Source: DASVDK01 sp036381125 [NCBI: Thermodesulfobacteriota bacterium] (GTDB taxonomy: Bacteria > DASVDK01). Taken from it: a stretch of 5,453 nt of DNA. Position numbers and translations under genes: made by a program. Below, piece after piece: positions 1 through 4,662 of the stretch. The stretch's first letter is position 1. Each line of letters starts with the position of its first letter. Location of the stretch: NCBI GenBank assembly GCA_036381125.1, contig DASVDK010000239.1, forward strand, positions 1-5,453. The letters run 5' to 3'. The notes under the pieces are model-generated. The model had not been told where the DNA came from. It was given only the letters and a program-made list of their open reading frames with translations, and did not search any database.

Positions 1-91
1 GCAGGCAGGTCTTGGGGTCTTTCATGCATTCCAGTGTGGCACGCGTCAGGCCGGCTCGTCTACAGCAGTCGTGCCTCGGCGTTAGCCCGCG

Positions 92-1858
92 ATGACGCGC
101 CCGCTCGCGCTCGCGCCCGAGCTTGCGCTCCCGCTCGACGCGGTGACGCAGACCTTCGCCTTCCTCGCCAAGCGCGGGGCGGGCAAGACCTACACGGCCG
201 GGATCCTCGTCGAGGAGTTCCTCAAGGCTGGCCACCAGGTCGTCGTCGTCGACCCGCTCGACGTCTGGTGGGGGCTGCGGGCCGCGGCGAACGGCCGGGA
301 TCCGGGGCTACCGATCACGGTCCTCGGCGGCGTCCACGGGGATCTCCCGCTCGCCGACACGGACGGGGAGATCCTCGCCCGCCTGATCTACGAAGAGCGC
401 CTCTCCGTCGTGCTGTCGCTGCGGCACCTGCGGAAGGCGGCCCGCACGCGGTTCCTGACGGCCTTCTACGAGGCGCTCTACCACCTGGCCGGGGAGCGCC
501 GCGTGCCCGTGCACCTCGCGATCGACGAGGCCGACGCCTCGGCGCCGCAGCGCCCCATGAAGGGCGAGGAGCGGATGCTCGGGGCCATGGAGGACATCGT
601 GCGCCGCGGCCGCTCGGACGGGCTCGGCTGCTCGCTCATCACCCAGCGCGCGGCCGTCCTCAACAAGGACGTCCTCTCCCAGGTCGAGGTCCTCGTCGCG
701 CTGCGCACGATCGCGCCCCAGGACATCGCGGCGATCAACGCCTGGGTCGTCCTGCACGGCACGGAGGCGGAGCGGCGCGAGCTGCTCGGGTCGCTGCCGT
801 CGCTCCCGATCGGCGAGAGCTGGTGGTGGTCGCCCGGCTGGCTCGAGATCTTCCAGCGGGTACGGGTCCGCGCGAAGGAGACGTACGACTCCTCGCGGAC
901 GCCGAAGGTGGGCGAGGTGCTCGCCCCGCCGAAGCGTCTCGCGCCGGTCGACCTCGAGCGCCTGCGGACGCAGCTCGCGCAGACGATCGAGCGGGCGAAG
1001 GCTGAGGACCCGAAGCTCCTCAAGGCGCGGATCGCGACCCTCGAGGCCGAGCTCCGGCAGGCGACGGCTGCCCGGCCGGGGCCGAGCCCGGAGGACCTCG
1101 CGCGGGCACGCGAGGAGGGGGCGGCGGTCGAGCGGGAGGTCTGGCGCCGGCGGTGGGCGCTCCTGCGGCCGAACGTGAGCAACGCCCTCGAGCCCGCCCG
1201 GCAGGTGGTCCGCGGCCTTGAGCGGCTCCTCGAGGCGAGCCGTGAGGAGGCGCCGCCCCCGGCACCGGTGGTCTCGGCGCTGACGCACCGGATCCGCGCG
1301 CAGCAGCGCGGCCTCGCGGGCCGCCCGACCAAGGAGGTCCTCGAGGACCTGAAGCCGACGGCCGGCATGGTGAGCCGGCCCAACGCCGGCGAGCCGCCCC
1401 TCGGCGCCGAGCGGAAGCTTCTGGTCGCCCTCGCGGCCCGGCACCCCGACGGCCTCACCCGCGCCCAGCTCGGGACGCTCTCCGGCTACGCGGCCGGCGG
1501 CGGGACGTTCCGTGACTACCTCTCCCGCCTTCGGCGCCTGGGCTACCTCGACGAGTCGGGCGACCGGATCCGCGCGAGCGCGGAGGGCCTCGCCGCCGCC
1601 GGGCCGGTCGAGCGCCGCTCGACGCCCGACGAGCTGCAGGCCATGTGGCGCGCCCACCTGGGCGCCGAGCGCCAGCTCCTCGACGTGCTGATCGCCGCCT
1701 GGCCGACACCCCTGTCGCGCGAGGCGCTCGGCGCGCAGGCCGGCTACGAAGCGTCGGGCGGCACGTTCCGGGACTACCTCTCGCGCCTCCGACGCAACGG
1801 GCTCCTCGACGAGACACGCGACGGGATCCGGGTCGTCTCGACCCTCATGGAGGACTGA
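92..1858 (+). CDS. HerA/DUF87-like P-loop ATPase with duplicated C-terminal winged-helix domain
   Basis: This is a predicted DNA-translocase-type ATPase of 588 aa. The N-terminal half is a RecA/HerA-type fold. It has a Walker A (KRGAGKT, residues 27-33; the usual first Gly is Ala26), a Walker B (VHLAIDEAD, 140-148), an arginine-rich RRGRSDG (171-177) and an ITQR sensor-like motif (183-186). The segments VVVVDP (50-55) and VWWG (58-61) also fit phage ATPases of this type. Residues about 290-390 are charged, helical and probably coiled coil. Two winged-helix-like units follow (about 438-505 and 524-588), each with GY, GGTFRDYLSRLRR and a D-x-IR end. The start at 92 is the first ATG after an in-frame TAG at 83-85; no clear Shine-Dalgarno is visible. 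It heads the operon; the next gene starts one base after its stop. The family role is ATP-driven DNA translocation, often beside a nuclease. The exact role here is inferred. Confidence 0.85.
   Translation: MTRPLALAPELALPLDAVTQTFAFLAKRGAGKTYTAGILVEEFLKAGHQVVVVDPLDVWWGLRAAANGRDPGLPITVLGGVHGDLPLADTDGEILARLIYEERLSVVLSLRHLRKAARTRFLTAFYEALYHLAGERRVPVHLAIDEADASAPQRPMKGEERMLGAMEDIVRRGRSDGLGCSLITQRAAVLNKDVLSQVEVLVALRTIAPQDIAAINAWVVLHGTEAERRELLGSLPSLPIGESWWWSPGWLEIFQRVRVRAKETYDSSRTPKVGEVLAPPKRLAPVDLERLRTQLAQTIERAKAEDPKLLKARIATLEAELRQATAARPGPSPEDLARAREEGAAVEREVWRRRWALLRPNVSNALEPARQVVRGLERLLEASREEAPPPAPVVSALTHRIRAQQRGLAGRPTKEVLEDLKPTAGMVSRPNAGEPPLGAERKLLVALAARHPDGLTRAQLGTLSGYAAGGGTFRDYLSRLRRLGYLDESGDRIRASAEGLAAAGPVERRSTPDELQAMWRAHLGAERQLLDVLIAAWPTPLSREALGAQAGYEASGGTFRDYLSRLRRNGLLDETRDGIRVVSTLMED
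1403..1855 (+). repeat. Intragenic tandem duplication, 86-codon period, in the ATPase 3' end
   Basis: Two units start at 1403 (GAERKLL) and 1661 (GAERQLL), exactly 258 bases apart. The GGTFRDYLSRLRR core repeats at the same spacing (glycine codons at 1502 and 1760). The second unit ends at the C-terminus. Protein similarity is strong and nucleotide similarity is moderate, so the duplication is old and both copies are maintained. They look like two DNA-binding wings on one polypeptide. Confidence 0.85.
1849..1854 (+). promoter_or_regulatory. Ribosome binding site for the 1860 gene
   Basis: GGAGGA lies inside the last codons of the ATPase gene, 5 bases before the ATG at 1860. It supports that start and suggests coupled translation. 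Confidence 0.7.
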
Positions 1859-1859
1859 C

Positions 1860-2339
1860 ATGGATAGCACCCGAGCCGACGAGCTGATCGCGTTCACCGA
1901 GCAGGCCGAACGGGCGGCCGAGACGTTCTCGAAGGCCTGCGCGGCCCTCGCGGCCGAGCTCGAGCTGGTCGCCGACTCGGCCGCCCTCGCGAAGCAGAAC
2001 CCGAAGCGCCTCATGCTCGCGTTCCGCAAGGGTGAGTACGAGGGCCAGCGGGCGCGGACCGAGCTGCTCGTCTTCCACAAGATCCTCAGCCAGATGCGGG
2101 ACCGCGCGGCCGCCCACGAGCAGGAGGAGGCCGAGAACCCGGGGCTCCCATTCCCGAACGGGACCGGGGGTGCCGCGGGCGGGGTGCGTGGGACGGCGGC
2201 CGCGACGGCGACCGGCATCTTCTGCACGTCCTGCGGCGAAGAGGTCGAGTCGGTCGTCAACGGGATCTGCCGGCCGTGCCGGCAGGAGGCGCGGGCACGC
2301 CGGACGACGGCGGCCGAGCCCGCGCCGTCGCCCGCGTAG
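1860..2339 (+). CDS. Helical protein with C-terminal four-Cys zinc ribbon, function unknown
   Basis: The protein is 159 aa. Residues 1-95 are Ala/Glu/Leu-rich and predicted helical (TEQAERAAETFSKAC and similar). A Gly/Ala/Pro linker follows (about 96-119), then a short zinc ribbon with C122, C125, C137 and C140 (C-x2-C-x11-C-x2-C). The tail is basic, then Pro/Ala-rich. The ribbon spacing and the following RQEARARR resemble small nucleic-acid-binding or DksA-like zinc fingers, but I do not recognise a named family. It sits between the ATPase and the nuclease, one base after the former and six bases before the latter. An adaptor or DNA-binding accessory to that pair is possible. The start is well supported by GGAGGA at 1849-1854. 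Confidence 0.8.
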   Translation: MDSTRADELIAFTEQAERAAETFSKACAALAAELELVADSAALAKQNPKRLMLAFRKGEYEGQRARTELLVFHKILSQMRDRAAAHEQEEAENPGLPFPNGTGGAAGGVRGTAAATATGIFCTSCGEEVESVVNGICRPCRQEARARRTTAAEPAPSPA

Positions 2340-2345
2340 CCGCCG

Positions 2346-2729
2346 ATGCCGATCCGACGGATCCGCCCGCCGCTGCGCGAGACGCCCTGGCAGAGCCAGG
2401 CGATCAACGCCTGGATCCGCATGGGCGCGACAGTCGTCGTCCTGGGCCACCCGCGGCGGCGCGTCCGGTGCCCCGAGTGCGGCGCCGATGCCACCGACTA
2501 CCGGACGCAGCAGACGCGGGGCACGTGGGACCTACTGCTGCTGTGGCCGCAGACCGGCGTCCACCAGGCGGTCGAGATGAAAACGCGGACGGGCACCGTC
2601 CGTGCGGAGCAGTCGGCCTTGCACGCGGTCGCGGCCCGGACGGGGCTGCCGACGTTCACGGTGCGGAGTCCCGACGACGTCGTCCGGGTGGCCCGGGCCG
2701 CCGGCGTCCGGGTGAGGAGGACCGCCTGA
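2346..2729 (+). CDS. VRR-NUC-like PD-(D/E)XK nuclease with CxxC insertion
   Basis: The protein is 127 aa, close to the compact size of phage VRR-NUC domains. What I see: an N-terminal helix with WQSQAINAW (15-23); GTWD (59-62), the probable first metal-binding Asp62; EMK (77-79), giving Glu77 and Lys79 of the ExK motif; Gln89 in the following helix; and a final TFTVRSPDDVVRV segment (103-114), as in the family where a substrate-recognition strand and helix close the fold. The family acts as a structure-specific or Holliday-junction-type nuclease in repair and phage DNA processing. Unusual here is RCPECGADATDYR (41-53), a single CxxC pair before the catalytic core, which may give a half zinc site or a dimer-shared one. 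There is no obvious Shine-Dalgarno; translation is probably coupled to the gene ending at 2339. Its stop overlaps the next ATG (TGATG). A nuclease of another PD-(D/E)XK subfamily is the main alternative. Confidence 0.75.
   Translation: MPIRRIRPPLRETPWQSQAINAWIRMGATVVVLGHPRRRVRCPECGADATDYRTQQTRGTWDLLLLWPQTGVHQAVEMKTRTGTVRAEQSALHAVAARTGLPTFTVRSPDDVVRVARAAGVRVRRTA
2714..2721 (+). promoter_or_regulatory. Strong ribosome binding site for the 2729 gene
   Basis: GAGGAGGA ends 7 bases before the ATG at 2729 and lies inside the end of the nuclease gene. It shows that a real gene begins at 2729, even though the reading frame downstream looks damaged. Confidence 0.7.
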
Positions 2730-2938
2730 TGTGCGAGATGGATCCGCGCCCTGCCCCGACCCCCGAGGTCCGCGCGGCCGCGGCGGCGGTCTCCACCGGA
2801 TGCGGGCGCCTCGAGCGCGAGCACGGCATGCACGGGGGTGACGGCGGGGGATGCCCCGGCGGCCGGGCACCTGAGCGTCTGCCAGAAGCGGCGGCCCGCC
2901 GAGGCGCCCGGGCCCCGGGCCGGCGTGCGAGGACGTGA
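2729..2938 (+). CDS. Small Cys/His protein, probably frameshifted and truncated by a cargo insertion
   Basis: As read, this is 69 aa starting MCEMDPRPAP and ending RRART; no family is recognised. The start is good: strong GAGGAGGA site and a TGATG overlap with the nuclease stop. Codons are G/C-ending up to about 2837. After that this frame takes on many A/T third positions, while the +1 frame from about 2838 becomes G/C-ending and encodes GHLSVCQKRRPAEAPG. That suggests a one-base indel near the G-run at 2834-2850. With the frames joined, the product would carry C25, H32, H35 and a later HLSVC, a plausible zinc-binding set. Close to 2926 a third frame encodes CEDVT, matching the EDVTA end found at 3636-3650. 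The gene therefore looks like a decaying remnant whose 3' end was separated by the inserted minus-strand gene. A sequencing error or a genuinely short protein are the alternatives. Confidence 0.5.
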   Translation: MCEMDPRPAPTPEVRAAAAAVSTGCGRLEREHGMHGGDGGGCPGGRAPERLPEAAARRGARAPGRRART

Positions 2939-2940
2939 CG
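2901..2940 (+). repeat. Left copy of imperfect direct repeat flanking the cargo gene
   Basis: The left copy matches 3606-3647. The last 14 bases (GCGAGGACGTGACG, 2927-2940) are identical to 3634-3647. Upstream, both copies share GAGG-x-GCCC and an interspersed CGGG-rich match with a two-base gap. The stop of the 2729 gene (2936-2938) lies inside the core. Confidence 0.6.
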
Positions 2941-3004
2941 AGACGAGACGGGCGATGACCGCTGCGGATGATTGTATGGCTCGGCTAAACAGGTCGGGAG
3001 CGTG

Positions 3005-3541
3005 TCAACGGGGCAGGGCAGACGCTGCGAGTATGGCGGCAAGCAGGACCCCCACGAAGAAGCACCCGGACTGCAGCATCCCGAGAATGCCGGCCCGCGT
3101 CTGCCAGACCATCATGACCCGCTCGGGGCCTTCGAATTCGGGGAATTTGCCCTCGGCCAGCCGGTCGATCTGTGCGTCGATGTTCGGCATGCCCTGCGCC
3201 AGACCGAGCCGCAGGCGTCTCTGCTCAATGTCAACGGCCGTCGCCATTTCGCCCAACCAGAATAGTGTGATCCTGATGGCCAACCGGCACAGGATTCCGC
3301 TGAGTACCGCCAGCGTGAACGCAGCCAGCGTCGAGACTACAAGCGGACGTGAGACCGTTTCGAGATCGGCAAAGGTCGAAAGAGCCGGACCTACGCCCAG
3401 AATTGCGCCCGCGCTCAGGCTGACGAGCCAGGTCGCGAGATTGTCCACGTGGCGGATGTACTCACCCCCTCGCCTGAACTCCTCGCGTCGGAGCGCCTCG
3501 ACATGGTCGAGGAATATCGTACGGGCCTCGTTGACGGGCAT
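3005..3541 (-). CDS. Small membrane protein with about three transmembrane segments, moron-like cargo
   Basis: The protein is 178 aa and encoded against the operon. Residues 1-34 are charged and helical (EALRREEFRRGGEYIR), followed by hydrophobic segments at about 36-56, 67-96 and 149-174. Between the last two lies a roughly 50-residue polar helical loop (IEQRRLRLGLAQG and on). An inner-membrane location is likely. I recognise no family. The ATG at 3541 has GAGGAA (plus-strand 3552-3557) 10 bases upstream. Codons are far less G/C-biased than in the neighbours, with TTG, CTA, GTA, ATA and TCA all used; I counted 34 of 60 G/C in 3241-3300 against 49 of 60 in 1081-1140. Opposite strand, different composition and flanking repeats fit a lysogeny-expressed moron, for example superinfection exclusion or host fitness, but that role is inference. 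No terminator hairpin is evident after the stop. The open + frame across it is Ser/Arg-rich and shadow-like. Confidence 0.75.
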   Translation of the reverse strand: MPVNEARTIFLDHVEALRREEFRRGGEYIRHVDNLATWLVSLSAGAILGVGPALSTFADLETVSRPLVVSTLAAFTLAVLSGILCRLAIRITLFWLGEMATAVDIEQRRLRLGLAQGMPNIDAQIDRLAEGKFPEFEGPERVMMVWQTRAGILGMLQSGCFFVGVLLAAILAASALPR

Positions 3542-3551
3542 GCGCCGATTG

Positions 3552-3557
3552 TTCCTC
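3552..3557 (-). promoter_or_regulatory. Ribosome binding site of the minus-strand membrane gene
   Basis: The minus strand reads GAGGAA here, 10 bases upstream of the ATG at 3541. It favours that start over upstream in-frame codons, which would be read through the operon-like flank. A promoter must lie in roughly 3558-3650 on the minus strand, but I cannot pick convincing -35 and -10 boxes. Confidence 0.5.
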
Positions 3558-3584
3558 GGTAGACCGGGTATGCCTAGCGGAATC

Positions 3585-3653
3585 TCCGGTGCCGCGGGCA
3601 GGGGCGAGGTGCCCTTCGGGCTCGGGCTGGAGCGCGAGGACGTGACGGCATGA
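3585..3653 (+). pseudogene. 3' remnant of the interrupted operon gene
   Basis: From about 3585 the G/C-ending codon pattern of the operon resumes in one frame, encoding GAAGRGEVPFGLGLEREDVTA and a TGA that overlaps the next ATG (ATGA, 3650-3653). This looks like the C-terminal end of a coupled gene with no local start. A two-base gap aligns it with 2901-2940, where EAP, a short Gly/Pro stretch and CEDVT can be read. I infer that it is the tail of the gene family starting at 2729, left on the far side of the cargo gene. It could instead be leader DNA carried in with the cargo. Confidence 0.35.
3606..3647 (+). repeat. Right copy of imperfect direct repeat flanking the cargo gene
   Basis: It pairs with 2901-2940; the perfect 14-bp core is 3634-3647. 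This copy also supplies the ribosome binding site of the 3650 gene (GAGGA, 3636-3640, 9 bases before the ATG). Recombination between the two cores would remove 707 bases and place GAGGACGTGACGGCATG directly after the 2729 gene, rebuilding a compact operon. Confidence 0.6.
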
Positions 3654-4204
3654 GCGCGCGCGAGCTCAGCCAGGTCGAGGGCCTCGACGTCGCCGTCCAG
3701 GCGCTCGACGCCTTCGGCGTCCCGGCGGAGGTGATCGCGGACCTCCGCGCGAAGGTCGCGCAGCTCGGCCAGGTCCTCGCCATCGCCGGCGAGACGGTCG
3801 AGGACTGGCACAACTGGCGCGGCATGGCGTCGACCTTCCAGGCGGCCGACGACTCGATGTGGCGGCTCCGACGGGCGCTCCGCCGGGCGGGCCTCGATGT
3901 CGGCCCCCGGCGGGACACGCTCTGGTGGCGCGGGGCCCTGATCCAGGAGGTGAACGCGGCCGGCTTCTACCGCGGCGCCGACGACCTCCTGCGGCACGAC
4001 CCCTCGGGCGACCGGATCCTCGGCGACGCCGTGGGCCCGACGCTGCGCGAGGTGGTCCTCCTGGCCGGGCTGCCCGTACCGCCGCCACGCCGCCTCGGGC
4101 GGTGCACGCGCTGCGGCGTCCGGCTGACCGCGGCACTCGGCCACGAGCCGGCGACGGACCGGCCCTACTGCGGCGGCGCGATCGAGTGGGGGGCGATGGT
4201 CTGA
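3650..4204 (+). CDS. Hypothetical protein with C-terminal Cys motif
   Basis: The 184-aa protein is of unknown function. Residues 1-75 are helical (VQALDAFGVPAEVIADLRAKVAQLGQ region). The middle has a tryptophan-rich patch (WHNW 53-56, LWWRG 91-95) and a basic RRALRRAG (74-81). The C-terminus has CTRC (152-155), H165 and C174 in RPYCGG, a possible irregular zinc site with spacing C-x2-C-x9-H-x8-C. The start has GAGGA at 3636-3640, 9 bases upstream, and is overlapped by the TGA of the remnant frame (ATGA). The stop overlaps the next ATG (TGATG at 4202-4206). Codons are strongly G/C-ending, unlike the minus-strand gene beside it, so this belongs to the original operon. Its place between nuclease and initiator suggests an early-phage accessory, but nothing more specific is supported. 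Confidence 0.75.
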   Translation: MSARELSQVEGLDVAVQALDAFGVPAEVIADLRAKVAQLGQVLAIAGETVEDWHNWRGMASTFQAADDSMWRLRRALRRAGLDVGPRRDTLWWRGALIQEVNAAGFYRGADDLLRHDPSGDRILGDAVGPTLREVVLLAGLPVPPPRRLGRCTRCGVRLTAALGHEPATDRPYCGGAIEWGAMV

Positions 4205-4458
4205 TGGTGTCGCTCGTCCACCACACGGGCCCGGTCGTCGACGGCGTCCAGCGCTGCCTCCGCTGCGGGACCGTCCTCGCCGACGGCCGACATACCGTGA
4301 CGGTCGGGGGTGCCCCAGCCCTGGCCGGCTTCGCGCCCGACACACTCGTCGGTGTCATCGACGGGCCGTTCCGCTCCCTCTACGTGATCGCCGGCCGGCT
4401 CCCGGACCCCGACGAACCGCTCTGCGCGCCCGCGGGCGGGCCCTGGGGGGAGCCGTAG
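4204..4458 (+). CDS. Small CxxC protein, function unknown
   Basis: The 84-aa protein starts MVSLVHHTGPVVDG, with a CLRC knuckle (C18, C21) followed by GTVLADGRH and a lone C74 near the Pro-rich end. The QRCLRCGTVL pattern is common in small phage proteins with a zinc knuckle, but only one clear Cys pair is present; H6, H7 or H30 could complete a site. Translation is coupled to the gene before (TGATG overlap) and to the gene after (TAG immediately followed by ATG at 4459). Codons are strongly G/C-ending throughout. No family is recognised. Confidence 0.65.
   Translation: MVSLVHHTGPVVDGVQRCLRCGTVLADGRHTVTVGGAPALAGFAPDTLVGVIDGPFRSLYVIAGRLPDPDEPLCAPAGGPWGEP
4445..4452 (+). promoter_or_regulatory. 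Ribosome binding site for the 4459 gene
   Basis: GGGGGGAG lies 6 bases before the ATG at 4459, inside the end of the previous gene. It supports a real, short gene there. Confidence 0.5.
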
Positions 4459-4662
4459 ATGCCGCTCGAGCCTCGGTTCCTCCTCGCGCCCCCGCTCGCG
4501 CTCCCGCTCGCCGTCGGTCTCCTGGTCGTCGAGCCGTGTCACGGCGGCCGGTGCGTGAACCCGTACGACCTGAGCCTGTGCCACCTCCCGGTCCGGCAGG
4601 CGGCGCCGACGCCCTGGGACGAGCCGGCCGCGCCGGCGACACGGGGGTCCGATGCCGCGTGA
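4459..4662 (+). CDS. 67-aa protein with hydrophobic N-terminus and Cys/His cluster
   Basis: The N-terminus reads MPLEPRFLLAPPLALPLAVG, giving a hydrophobic stretch at about residues 7-24. EPCHGGRC (25-32) and LCHLPV (40-45) follow, with Cys27, His28, Cys32, Cys41 and His42, then a Pro/Ala-rich tail. The first part could be a short membrane anchor or signal-like segment, although the prolines weaken that. The Cys/His cluster could bind a metal. Reality is supported by the good ribosome binding site, by exact abutment to the previous stop, by strongly G/C-ending codons, and by an 11-base overlap with the initiator gene (ATG at 4652, stop at 4660-4662). No family is recognised. Confidence 0.6.
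   Translation: MPLEPRFLLAPPLALPLAVGLLVVEPCHGGRCVNPYDLSLCHLPVRQAAPTPWDEPAAPATRGSDAA

Noticed and set aside
1-91. Possible upstream gene end or promoter before the ATPase
   Set aside because: A short frame ends at 93-95 overlapping the ATG, but its codons look non-coding, and TTGGGG at 12-17 has no matching -10 box. GC is lower here (38 of 60 in the first line), which fits an intergenic or leader region, but nothing more can be supported.
730-2414. Identical 16-bp string GGCGATCAACGCCTGG at 730-745 and 2399-2414
   Set aside because: Both copies encode AINAW in the same phase in two unrelated helices. Shared codon bias explains it well enough, and no further copies or flanking similarity were seen.
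308-2494. Long minus-strand open frame across the ATPase and following genes
   Set aside because: It is an Arg/Pro/Ala-rich antisense shadow, common in high-GC DNA. The + strand genes have clear motifs and overlapping starts and stops.
2941-3004. Terminator for the minus-strand membrane gene
   Set aside because: Reading the minus strand past the stop I found only a tiny CCGC-AG-CGG type pairing and no T-rich end, so no terminator is called.
2838-3653. Long + strand open frame running opposite the minus-strand membrane gene
   Set aside because: The middle part is Ser/Arg-rich with poor codon pattern and is the shadow of the membrane gene. Only the two ends (2838-2927 and about 3585-3653) show coding signal, and I explain these as gene remnants.
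125-4510. Shared GCGCTCCCGCTCG at 125-137 and 4498-4510 near two gene starts
   Set aside because: It is low-complexity coding for Ala/Leu/Pro; no similarity extends beyond it.
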